A stretch of DNA of 64,000 bases, taken from Chlorella sorokiniana. Taxonomy: Eukaryota > Chlorophyta > Trebouxiophyceae > Chlorellales > Chlorellaceae. The notes beneath the pieces were generated by a model. The model searched no databases, was not told the origin of the DNA, and saw only the letters and a program-made list of their open reading frames with translations. The position numbers were made by a program, and so were the translations under genes. Location: NCBI GenBank assembly GCA_025917655.1, contig CP084609.1, positions 930,001 through 994,000 of the forward strand, read 5' to 3'. Shown here in pieces: positions 50,714 to 61,198 of the stretch (position 1 is the stretch's first letter; the number at the start of each line of letters is the position of its first letter).

Positions 50714-53700
50714 TCAGGATCGGGAGCCAGAGCCCACAGAGCGTCGTGTGCTCGCCACGCTGCGCGCGTACCGCCCTTCCGCTGCGTCGAGCGCTGCCAG
50801 CATGTCCCTGCAGCAGGTTGTGCGGCAGGGAGGGCAGGCAGGCACGATGAAACAGCAGGCTGCGGGAATGAGGACCCATGGTTGCCATCGGGTCCTGCCA
50901 GGCCGTCCTGGGTGCCCACCTCAGCTCCCGCGCAACGTGCTGGAAGTCTGGCCGCTCCTCGGGCGCCTGCGCCCAGCAGCGCTGCAGCAGCGCAACGTAG
51001 GCCTCCAGGCCTGCAAGCGGGGCAGCCATGGGCGGGTCGGTAGGAAGGCACGCCACTCCTATGGCCCATCCCAGGCTGTACGGCGTCAAGCCTGTGTCCA
51101 GCTGCGTTTCTGCATGTGCTGCGCACCCTGGAACGCTGCTGTGTCCTCCCGGGAAGCTCCTCCTTCGCAGGGATGGCCGGCCGCCTGCCCGCCATCACCG
51201 CCCCCACAATGTGCCACGCGTTCCCGCCCTCCATAGCCCACGGCAGCTGCCAGGTCAGCAGCTCCCACAGCACGACGCCAAACGAAAAGACGTCGGCGGC
51301 GGGGTGGCGGCGCCGCCACGCATCACCTCGGGGGCCTGTGTGTGTGATGGGGGTGGGGGGCACAGCACACAGCAGCATGCTTGGCCGGCTGATGTCTGAT
51401 TGATAGAAAGCAGCCCAGCTGGCAGCAGGGTTCACAGCGCTGGACAAGTGAGCAATCACACAAGCACAAGCACACTGCATCAAAAAGGGCAGTGCTGCCC
51501 CCCCCACCCACACACACGCCTACGCCCACACATGTGCACACAATCCCAAGGGTCCAAGCGCTCACCAGCCATCGCGGGTTCATGGCCGCCTGGCTGGACA
51601 GCGAGTGTGCCGCGTCCCCCAGTATGCGCGACAGGTTGAAGTCGGAGACCTTCACCACCCAGTGGGCGTCCACCAGCAGGTTGGGGCTCTTCAGGTCCCT
51701 GCGCCGGGAAGGAGCGGGTGCAGGCAGGCAGGAAACGGTGGTGAGCTGCGGTTCCAAGTTGCAGCGATGCTGATTGAGAGCTGGCCGGCGGGCCACCTGT
51801 GCACGATGGGGGAGTGCCGGCGTGCAGGACCAGCATGCCGCGCGCTGCGCCAATGGCCTGCGGTGCAGGGGCGGCAAAGAGTGTGGACTGAAACATCCAT
51901 CGCCGTGGGCAGCCCGCATTCCCGGCCCCTGCCTCGCACATGTGCCCGCCCTCCTCCCCACCCCTCCCGCCCACCCACCAGCTCCAGGCGCCGCCGCCAG
52001 GGCAGGTCTGCGGGCCGCTCCTGGCCGCCCGCAGCACGTCTGTGAGCGACCCGCGGGCGCAGTACTCGCTGACGATGGCGGGGGGTCGGTGCACAGGCCG
52101 AAGAACTGCAGCACGTTGGTGTGGCGCAGGGCCATCATGATGCGAGCCTCCTGCAGGGGGAGGGAGGAGAGAGAGCAGGGTGAAATGAAGGGAGGCAGCC
52201 GCCACGATGGCGGTGGTCTTGAATCAAACAAGAAGCATCAGCAGCCCTGCCACCAGCAGGGCCACCAATGCCCCGCCAGCCCACCTCCTTGAGGCGCCCC
52301 AGCATCACGTCGTCCAGAGCCAGCGCACGCTCCCAGTCTGCGGATGTGATGGGGGCGGGGGACATGGCCCTCTGCCAAGCGCAGGCCAGCAGGCAGCCGC
52401 TGGCAGCAAGCACGGCAGCTCCGCACCCCTGCGCCCCCTGCGCACCCGACGCATCGGCGCCGCCGCCGCCGCTCAGCAGTATCTTCACAGCCACCTGCGT
52501 CTCCCGCCACACAGCCAAGTAGACCTGGGGGGTCATGAGCGCACAATGCAGATTGTCTGTTCACCCTTAACGTGACGTCGGGACACTGCTCACGAACAAC
52601 GCAAATGAGCCCCCAGCTGGCGGCCCGCAGTAGGGCTTCCTAACATCGCGAGTTGCGTGGCTCGACCCACCCTTCCATAGCTGCCCTCGCCGATGCGCTG
52701 CTCAAAACCCAGCTCATCGAATTGGACCGCGGCCGATGGCGGCAGCCCCTCCAGGCCCTCGCCGCCGCCGACCAGGCTGCGCCGGCTGGCGGCGCCGCCG
52801 CTGCCGCCGCTGGCCAGGCTGGCGGGAGCTGTGGCGGCGGGCGCGCGCGGGGTGGCGCCTTGGGCGCGTGCTGCCACGTGAGACAGCAGAGCGTCGGTGC
52901 GCAGCAGCTCTTCCGCCTGGGGGAGGCCTCTTTGGGGCTGCAAGCACGGGGAGGGCGGGCCCTTGGCAGCCAGCCGGAGCAGGCAGCTGGCAGGCGCTTA
53001 CGAACTGCTGCCACTTGGCGGCGTCTCGACAGGAACACCACGCCTCATCTTGCCCAACAGCGAGTGCAACCCGCAGCTACCAGGGCGGAACGAGCGCCAG
53101 CCCCGACGGCCTCGTGGCCGCCTCACCTCTTGTCCAGCAGCTCCTCGCCGCTGCCTCCCTGCTCGAGCGCGCCGCCGCTGACCGTCGCGCCCTGCAGCAT
53201 GGCCGCGCGGCGGCGCTGCCGCCGCAGCACAAGCAGCACCGCCGCGACCGCCACCAGCGTCACCATTGAGCCCACCGCTGTGCCAATGATGACGCCCACG
53301 CTGCCGCCGCCAGATGTGAGTTCCTCGGCTGCTGCAAGGCCCTCGGGGCGGGGGTGGGGGATGCCGCGAGGCCCTCCTGGGCTGGGGCTGGGGCTGCCAC
53401 AAGGCCCTCCAGGGCTAGAGTGGGGCCTGCCACAAGGCCCTCCCGGGCTGGGGTGGGGGATGCTGCGAGGCTGTCCGGCGCTGGAATGGGGCTGGGTGGC
53501 GGCGGCGGCGGGGCTGGCGGCTCCTGCAGCAGCATTTCAGGCAGCATTTCAGGCAGCATTGCAGGCAGCATTTCAGGGTTGGGCGCTGTCGGGGCACAGC
53601 AACTGATCCTCTGTACGCCTTCCTCATCTTGCTGGTCCGTTGACAGAACCCTGATGTTGCCCCTGTCCCCCTCATCCCCGCCCCACCCCCACCCCCCACC

Positions 53701-55301
53701 CCCACCCCACCACCACCCCACCACTTTACCTATCCCCCCGAACACACCTGGATCTGCGTGCATGTGAGGGGGATGGGCCTGCCGGGGTCCAGCCTCAGCC
53801 GCTCGTTGACCCGGGTCCACCTGAGGCAGCCCGACTCGTTGAAGCCGGGGCAGGGGCGCGACAGCAGGTCCAAGAACACATCGGCGCCCCAGTAGCTGCG
53901 CGCATCGGCCCGAGGGGTGGGGGGGGGGGGGCGAGGGGGGGGGGAGGGGCGATGCAGCAGCATGGTGAAGGGCGCGATGGGGCACCGTGAGCCGTAGCTG
54001 CACACGCCGAGGGTGTGGCCGCTGAAGCACGGGCCAGTATGTTTAATCCACAGCCAGCAACAACAGCGAGCGACAGCTGAGGGGCCTGCCGCGCAGCAGG
54101 CGCTCATGCGCGCCGAGATGCACGGGTGGCAGCCGCGCGGCAGCTGGGCGGCAGCACGGGCCGTTCGGAGCGGCGGGGCAGCGGCCGCCGAGCGCGGGCT
54201 CACGCGTTGGGGTTGTCGGCCATGAACGCGGAGAAGTACCAGATGGGGACGGGGTGGCGGCAATGGCGCTGTTGTTGCCGGGGAACAGGCCCTGCCAGTG
54301 GGCGACGCAGAAGGAGCCAGCGACGTCGACCCCCTTCGAGCGGCAGGCAGGGGAGCCCTCCGGGGCGGTACCACATCGTCTGTGTAGTACCATTTGGCCG
54401 CCGCCATCATGGCCGAATCCGCGCAGTTGTTCAGCAGGGACAGTGCGTAGAGGGTGGTGGTGGGAGTGGTGCCGAGGGGCGGTCCGGGTGTCGCAGAGGG
54501 AGCGGCTGCAGGAGCAAGGGGGTGGGCAACAAGTGGTGTGAGCGAGGTACAAACAGCAGCGGGTCGGTCTCGGTTGACGGGTGCCACCGCTGCCCGGCTG
54601 CATGCGGGCGTCGCAGTGCCACCCACCGTCAGCTGCTGAGGCTCGCACGTCAGCAGGGCCGGCCCCGCACCTTCCACCTGCGTTAGTGCAGCGGCAGGCT
54701 CAGCAGCAACAGCTTACCCATGCTGCAACACCTGGCCTGCCTGCAGACGCCCTTGCAGGCAACACGCAGCACCGCGCGGCCACAGGCTCACCCTCTCAAA
54801 GGCCAGGCAGTTGGGCGTGTCCAGGCCGGGCACGGCCGCCCCAGCGGATCCAAAACTGCTCCCCTGGCCCGCCGTACCGCAGCGCCCTGCCGTCGATCAG
54901 AGCCGCCGACACCTGCCACATGGGGTAGCTGCTGCTGGGACCGACTGTGGTATCGCCGGGTTCTACTGCGCTGGGCCAGCGGATGCAGCTGCCTACGGTG
55001 ATATTGGGGCCGCCGCCGCCGTCGCCGCCACCAGCAGCAAAGAAGCTGGCAGGAAGCGTCTCGTTGGCCTGGTGGGCACAGCTGGCGGGCAGCGGCGATG
55101 CGTCTGGATCAGTGTGGTTGTAGTAGTGCTTGAGATAAAACACGACGGTGGCATTCGCGCAGCCGCTGTTCAGACTTATTTCGAATGGTGCCACTGTGCC
55201 GGGTGCAGCGGCGCGGCCAGCCACCACATCTTGGGCAGCTGCACGCTGCAGTAGAGGCACCAGCAGCAGCACAACACGGAGAGCCACCTGCGCATAGGCA
55301 T
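50714..55301 (-). CDS. Receptor-like protein kinase 2 of a tandem pair (TKL kinase)
   Basis: Paralogue of the gene at 45716-50158 with the same exon order. First exon 54792-55301: hydrophobic leader (VVLLLVPLLQRAAAQ), FYLKHYYNHTDPDA, GPNITVGSCIRWPSAVEPGD. Then TCEPQQLTV (54627-54677), NNCADSAMMAAAKWYYTDDV (about 54204-54508) and YWGADVFLDLLSRPC (53750-53896). The exon 53127 to about 53590 carries a repetitive stalk, a helix (VGVIIGTAVGSMVTLVAVAA) and RRQRRR. Kinase: IGEGSYGRV, VAVKILL, EARIMMALRHTNVLQFFGL, HRDLKSPNLL, DFNLSRIL for DFG, APEVM, DVFSFGVVLWELLTWQLPWA, ending RDMLAALDAAEGRYARSV and TGA. Frame breaks occur at 51808-51812, near 54358 and in exon 1. The ATG at 55301 needs one indel to reach the leader frame. 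Confidence 0.8.
53340..53495. repeat. 36-bp tandem repeat encoding the RLK2 stalk
   Basis: Four imperfect copies coding for a 12-residue unit of the form EGLxAxPxxAxx, next to a shorter repeat EMLPAMLP/EMLPEMLP (about 53535-53580). Both lie just outside the membrane helix. RLK1 has only a plain Pro/Ala-rich linker there. Confidence 0.8.
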
Positions 55302-55881
55302 GGCGGTGGGCGGATGCGAGAATCAGGATCCCAAATGCACAAACCGCTCCCAAACGTCTCGGGCGGGCCGCCGCCGCCTGCAGCAGCGCTGTCACTGCTG
55401 CTGCTTGCAGACCCTGGTTCTTGCTGTCTCATCAGTTGCAAGATCATGGAAGACGATTAACGAACTTGCCTGCGCGCAGGGGAACGAGGCAGGGCCCATA
55501 GGCCATGGGCCTGCCCGAACGTGTAGGTTGCCACCAATGTCGAACGATTTTTTGTGATCTCGGTTGATTCTGGGTTATGAGTACAACTGTTTCTGGACTT
55601 GAACTTTGGATGTGAGGGTACGGCTGGCGGTACCTGGCCTTCCTTCCCCTGCCGGGGCCGAGAGAGATAACGACATCATGCTTGGCGCCTACATGTCTGA
55701 AGACATTCACAAGCTGGAAACATCAAAGTACCCTGGTTTGCTGTAAGACGAAGATACTCATTGTGCGCTTCCCAATGACGCTTTTATAGCGCCCCAGCGA
55801 CAAACAACGCGGACTAGGAAGTCCCCTGTGCGTGATGAACCTGCGTTTGCGCCAAGAGTGGCAAGCGCTTGATAGCCTTTG
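55302..55881. promoter_or_regulatory. Divergent intergenic region upstream of RLK2
   Basis: About 580 bp, relatively AT-rich between 55530 and 55760. No exon is supported. Confidence 0.4.
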
Positions 55882-56348
55882 CGGCGCCGCCTGCCTGGTG
55901 CTGCACCACCGAACGATGAGGTTGCCGCCTGCGTACACCGCCTGCCGCCACAGCAGCTCCTCCTGTCGGCGCTGGCGAATGCGATCCTGCTGGGGTTGCT
56001 TGGCTGGCGTGCAGCATTCAGCAGCACCACTCACAGCAGTGGCGGCGGGAGCAGGGGGCAGCGGTGCAGGCGGCGTCGCTGCGGGCAGCTCCGCCTGCCA
56101 GCCGCCGCAGCTGAACCAGAGCCTGCAGGAGGCTTGGGGCTGCAAGGTGTTGAGCAATGCCTGTTTCGACCAGGTGCGCCAGGTTTCCGCCGGTCGCTCC
56201 AGCTCACGCCAGACTGCCGTGTCGTGGCACGTCCCAGCTGCCCTCAACCCTCTGCCCCGTTGCGCCGCAGGAACGAGTGGTGCTGCACAGCGGGGAGTGC
56301 ACTCCCGGCGACTTGCGCTTTGTCGGCGGCCGCCTGTTCCAGCAGTAG
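55882..56348 (+). CDS. Fragment of a possible type II membrane protein (glycosyltransferase-like N-terminus)
   Basis: Two exons, about 55882-56173 and 56271-56348, join cleanly. The first has a hydrophobic anchor (LLLSALANAILLGLLGW) after a short basic N-terminus, then a Gly/Ala linker that needs a one-base frame change. The end reads LNQSLQEAWGCKVLSNACFDQ less its first residue, and the second exon reads ERVVLHSGECTPGDLRFVGG and LFQQ before TAG. A Golgi-type anchor followed by a Cys-containing CKVLSNACFD segment recalls GT61-type glycosyltransferases, but no catalytic part follows. It may be truncated, or the TAG may be part of a GTAGGG donor with more exons downstream. No ATG was found in the anchor frame. 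Confidence 0.3.
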
Positions 56349-57273
56349 GGCGCTACAGCTTATCTACTGCCGGGCTAAAGCGTGTCGCTGGGTGAGTCGC
56401 GCCCGCCTGGCGACGCATGCCTCCCGCTGCGGCCCTCTGTGCTCGCGTTGCGGGGCTCGCATTGCTGCGGAGCGCTTGCGTTCCAGCTAATTGCTGTCCT
56501 CCTGCCTGGGAGGGAGTTACCCTCGTATACAATGGGAGCGCACGGCCAGCCTCCTGCCGAGCAAGGCCAGCGTTGCCGCTCGCGAGCACCCAGCCGCCGT
56601 ATCCCTGAGCTCAGCAACCTCCCAGTTCACAGCGACCGGCCCCTGATCCGTGCGTGCCAATCTCGCTTTCCGGCAGATACTGTTGAGTGAAATCTCAATG
56701 TGAGAACTGGTGACCTTATGGAGCAGAGGGTACTGGAGCGGTTGGGGAAGGACAGGGGAGGTCAGCAGGCACGCCACATGCGCCAGCCTGTCGCAGGCGG
56801 GACAAAGGCAGGCCTGCTGATCCTTCCAAGGAGCAAGCCGAGCGGAACCAAATGCTCTCCTAACTTCACAAGTGAAGGACCTCGCAGCTATCACCCGCCC
56901 TTCTTACTTCTCCTCCAGCTGACCGGAGGTGCGTGCTCAAAGATGGCCTGCCTCGGCTTTGCTCGCTGCCCACCCTCCTTCTTGCCTGTAGCCGTGGCTT
57001 CATGGCTCGCCTCAACTCGCTCGGGTCCGCCACTTCATGCGCTGCTGCCAATGACCGGTGTCACTGCCGCCATCTTGACGGCTGCCCACTGCGTTGCTGC
57101 TCCTTGCTGCAGGCCCCAGCAAGGCTTCTTGAGATGTCCAGGCGTTCACCAGCAGCCTTCTCGCTGAACATGGCAGAATCCTGTGCTGCAACACCCCTGT
57201 TCGGCCCCTCCGACCAGCGGACGAGGCTCAGGGCACAGCGGCCAATCCAGGCAGCCCACCTGGCTTGCTTGTG
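56349..57273. other. Unassigned stretch
   Basis: About 0.9 kb without supported exons on either strand. It would contain the rest of the 55882 gene if that is not truncated, and the promoter of the 57274 gene. Confidence 0.35.
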
Positions 57274-58339
57274 ATGGCAGCGGCGGGACTGGCTACGGCG
57301 GGCGCGCTGTACCTGCTGCACGAGTCTGGCTTTACAGGCACGAAACTTACCGAATGGAATTCTCATTTCAGCAAGAGTTTCTTGCCTCCCTGCATCACTG
57401 GCGGCACCCTGCACATTGCAGGCTGGGTACGGGACCGCGTCGAGGAGCTGAGCATCGACGACCTGCCTGTTGAGATGCGCCATGTGAGGCGCAGTGCCAG
57501 TGTAGCTGGGGGCACCTGGCTGCATGCTTGCTGTTTAAGTTACTGCTGCTCTGACATGCTTCTTTCCCCCATGCACGGGAGCTGCCACGCACTCACTCAC
57601 CGCCTGCTCCTTGCCGTGCAGCGCCTGTTCAAGGTCCGCGCTTGGCGCTCCAGCCTCTCCCCTGCCCAGGCAGCACAGTGGATGGGGGCTGGGGTGCTGG
57701 GCAGAGGAGGGCTCCGCTCGCTCGTTCCCAACCACTTCTCCCCCAGCTGGAGCAAGCGCTGGCAGAGGCCATGAAAGGAGGTGATCGTTGAGAGTGTGCG
57801 CCCTCACTTGCGCTGCTCAAACCAAAACCAGGCTCAGGTGTGGAGCCGGTGCCCAGCAGCCCCGCAGCGGGGGGTTGTGCTACGCTCTCCATGATGCCCG
57901 CGCCTTGCCCTCAACCCCTAGCCCTGCAGGCCCGCCGTGCACCGCAACGAGCTGGCCTGGCTGGAGGGCGCCCAGGGCGGGGCCGCGCTGTGGTCTGCTG
58001 TGCCTGCGCTGATTGACGTGGCAACTTCGGGCAACACCCTGCGCGTGCCCACCCAGCTGGCGCAGGAGAAGGGAATTGCCGAGGGCGGCGAGGTTCGCTT
58101 TAGGTGCGGGGGATTGCGGATGGTGGCAGGCGCTGGGCCAGGCCGCACCATTCTGCCATGTCGGCAGCTGACTAGCAACATCCCTCCCGCCCTGTTGCAG
58201 CCTGGTTGGTCGCATCTTCACTGCTCAGGCAACCATCGATGATGGCAGCGACGGCGAAGAGACTTCTCGCGCGCTGGGCATCCCCCTGGCCGCCATCCAC
58301 CAGCTGCTGTCCGAGCGCGTCAGCGTGATTGCCATCTAG
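57274..58339 (+). CDS. Unrecognised 5-exon protein
   Basis: I do not recognise this protein. Exons 57274-57483, 57622-57681, 57747-57780, 57930-58103 and 58201-58339. It starts MAAAGLATAGALYLLHESGF, a likely membrane or targeting helix, then LTEWNSHFSKSFLPPCITGG, VRDRVEELSIDDLPVEMRH, RLFKVRAWRSSLSPAQAAQ, LEQALAEAMKGG, NELAWLEGAQGGAALWSAVP, TLRVPTQLAQEKGIAEGGEV, LVGRIFTAQATIDDGSDGEE and HQLLSERVSVIAI before TAG. Two junctions (after 57681 and 57780) each need a one-base correction. Even composition and good splice sites support a real gene; function unknown. Confidence 0.55.
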
Positions 58340-58446
58340 CAGAGAGGTTCCGTGTCAGCCTTCATTGCGAAGTAGCAGTCAGCTCCACAGGCAGCTAGCT
58401 CTTTTCTTTGCTCTTTAGGTTTCTGCATTAGTCAAGGCAAAGCAAA

Positions 58447-58451
58447 TGTAA
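58447..58451 (+). terminator. TGTAA poly(A) signal of the 57274 gene
   Basis: TGTAA about 108 nt after the TAG stop, a typical distance for green algal genes. Confidence 0.6.
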
Positions 58452-58834
58452 CATAGTTTGTTGTGCCTGCCCTGGAGTACAAAAGCCATCAGAAACGGCA
58501 CCACATCTTTCTCAAGTCAACATCAAGTGTGGTAAAGCAAGGGGTGCAAAGTCAGCATACCTCGCCCTGCGCTCGCGCTTCTGAGCGCTCTGCCTCTTGT
58601 TGCTGTCTGGCAGACGATCAGGCCGCTCTTGGGGCAGCCCGCTCCTGCGCAGGATGGGTGGCCCCGGCTGCGAACGCGCTGCACTCCCAACAGGCAAACT
58701 GCTCAGGGCGGGGATGCCAATCGCCGCGTGAGCCTCCTGGTCCATGACACTCCTCTGCACCTCCTCCTGGTGTGTTGGCCTGGCAGGCCTGGCGTGCTGC
58801 TGCTGGGGCGCAGCCGCTGTGTGTCGCAGGCCGT

Positions 58835-61054
58835 CTATCGCATCAAGGATGAGCTGCTGGGGCCCTGCTTTGACGTGCGGGCGCTCTCCGCTGCCTGTCT
58901 GGCCCCTGCTGCCTCGGCCGCCAAGGTTGAGGCAGCAACATCCAGGGCCTGCTGGTCGCGGGCTGCAAGTGCATGTGGCGTGCTGAGAGCGCAGGTCAGC
59001 GCTGCTGGAACCAGAGCCTGCGCAAGGCAGCAGGCAGCAGGCAGCAGGCAGCAGGTTGCTGGCTCTTTTTTGCGAGGTGAAGGGGGTCAGCGGCGGTACG
59101 GCAGGGGCGCACCTGACGGTACGCAGATGCTGCCAGCCGCCTGACGGCGCCCAGCGAGGCCAGGCTGCTGACCGCAGCGGGAGCCAGCAGGGAGGTGATG
59201 TGTGGCAGGGGAGGTGCCAGGCACCAGAGCAGCAGGGCGGCTGCCCTGCGGGGCATGGGGCATCCGGCTGACGCGGCGCGAAGCACCAGCGACCACAGCA
59301 GCTGCAGGCAGGTGCTGGGCGGGGCCTGGTTAGCGTTTGCTGCTGGCACACTGCGTCTGCCTCCTTCCAGCTGCAGCAGCCGGCTGATGAAGTCCAGCTG
59401 CGCCCGCTGTCGCTGCCTGCCTCCGCACGGCACGCCAGCCACCGCCAGGCCGTTCTTCTCAGCAATGACCAGCGAGCGCAGCATGGCCAGGCTGGAGGAG
59501 AGGAGCTGCAGGAGGCGTCCGGCGGATGCCTGCCCATCGTCGAGCAGGGCATCTTTAAGGGCCGTGCGCAGGGCGCTCCCAAGGGCATCACTGCAAGTAC
59601 AGGCAGGGCACGGAGAGGTGCGGCATCGCTGACCAACCTGTGATGGCTCCCCACTCAATGCCTTCCAATGCATCCTCAACCCAGCGCAGGTGTGCAGATT
59701 ATTGGCCAACCCTGGACAACAACCCAGATGCAAGGAAGACACAGGCCAACCTGTTCTGCAGTGCCCATCCCAGCGTGCACAGCGGCCGCCGCAGCGTGCA
59801 GGGCAGGCGTGCGGAAAGGAGCTCCAGCTGCAGCAGCGCCACCAGCAGCTGGGTTGCCGTTGGGTCACCGCTTGCGACTGCTTCAAGCTTCATGTGCCGC
59901 CCAGAGACCGCAACATGTGCCGTCTCAACAGCAGCGGCCAGGTCGGCCGCGGGCAGGTGCCTCCTGCAGCCAGCCAGCGTAAGAAACCATGCCTGACTCT
60001 TGTCGGCTGGCTGTGGCTGCAGGGATGGCAAAATATGTGTCCAGCAGCAGCCCACCTGGCATCCCAATCTGGTCGTGCAGCAGCCGGCCTCCCCGCCCCT
60101 CTGGTGTCTCCCTGACTTCCTGCTGCCGCTGCTGCATCCCCAGCAGCCCCTTCACCGTGCAGCGCCCTCTCCAGCGAGGCAGCAGCAGCCACCATCGACC
60201 GCACCAGGCTGACCAGCAGCTCAGCTGGGCTGCCAGGTGTGCTACCACTGTCTACGCTCTCTGCGATGTCGACGCTGTCTGCCGCCACGCGGGCGGCCAC
60301 AGCCGCCAGCAGGCGCAGGTATGCCGCCGTTTCAGGCACGCCGGGCAGAGCCGCCTCCAGCCGCCCGTGGGCTGCCAGCAGGTGCAGCAGGGACGACACA
60401 TGCCGGTCTGTCTGGTGAGGGGCCAGCAGGGCTGCATAGGCTGGCGCGTGCCTGGCAACGTGGGCGGCCAAGCTGGCCTGCAGCGCAGGCAGTGTTTCAA
60501 GGGCCCAAGTGCTGCGTCTTGCTTGGCGAGACCAAGCAGGGAAGCAACAGGAGCGTGGCTGCCGGCTCGCCTGCGCCTCGGCTCCGCCCGCGGCGATCTG
60601 GAGCGCCAGCATGGCAAACAGCTGCGCAACGCGGGCTGGGCTGCGGTTGTGGGTCAGGCTCCCTGCAAGAGGTTGGGGGCTCACCACTCATCGACACGGC
60701 CTAAGCTTCGCATCCTTCCATCAAAAAGCGCAATCAAGCTCAACGCACCCGCGGCATAACTGCGTTCGCTGCTCAGGAAGGCGAACAAGTGCTCGGCCAG
60801 GGTCTCATGCTTGTTGAGGAATTGCCGAGCCTGCGCTGCCTGCACACGGAGCAGCGAAGGCCCAGGGATCCGGTTTGGCAACGGGCAAGTGACCCGCAGT
60901 GGACCCGTCAGCAGCACCCCCTCGGTCATGCCAGCGGGGGCAGTGCAGCTGGATTGGCGGCGCGTCGCGCGGCAGGCGTGCGGACCAAGGTGCCCAGCCT
61001 TACGTTGTGGCAATGCAGTAGCCCGTGCAGGAGGGGTGCAAGTTCCGTGTCCAT
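58835..61054 (-). CDS. Unrecognised leucine/alanine-rich helical protein
   Basis: I do not recognise this protein. Minus-strand exons about 61004-61054 (MDTELAPLLHGLLHCHN), 60749-60839 (AAQARQFLNKHETLAEHLFA), about 60084-60640, about 59755-59980, about 59112-59592 and 58835-58997. The long exons read as strings of amphipathic helices (VAQLFAMLALQIAAGGAEA, SSLLHLLAAHGRLEAALPG, AYLRLLAAVAARVAADSVDI, LLQLLSSSLAMLRSLVIAE, LLLWCLAPPLPHITSLLAP), as in HEAT/ARM-type solenoids. The last exon reads QQALDVAASTLAAEAAGARQ and ends in TAG. A HECT ligase N-terminal region was considered, but no catalytic domain follows. Exon ends for the long exons are approximate. Confidence 0.5.
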
Positions 61055-61198
61055 CTGGTGTTAATGCTGCAATTTGAGTGTCTACAAAGCTAGGAAGGTT
61101 CTGGCCTGGGGGGACAAGCTTTCCAAGAGGACAAGAAAGGACCTCCATGCACGTTGATGCCCGTCGCCTCAGTCTGTTTGCATCCCACACGGCTGACA

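Noticed and set aside
53340-53495. CRISPR or transposon terminal repeat
   Set aside because: The 36-bp period is a multiple of three and encodes a regular 12-residue unit in the RLK2 frame.
50714-55301. RLK2 as a pseudogene
   Set aside because: Its frame breaks are of the same kind as in CHLH and RLK1 and all kinase motifs except DFG are intact, so there is no specific sign of decay.
58835-61054. HECT-type ubiquitin ligase (UBE3C/UPL-like)
   Set aside because: The helical repeats suggested it, but no HECT domain exists before the convergent neighbour ends at 58339.
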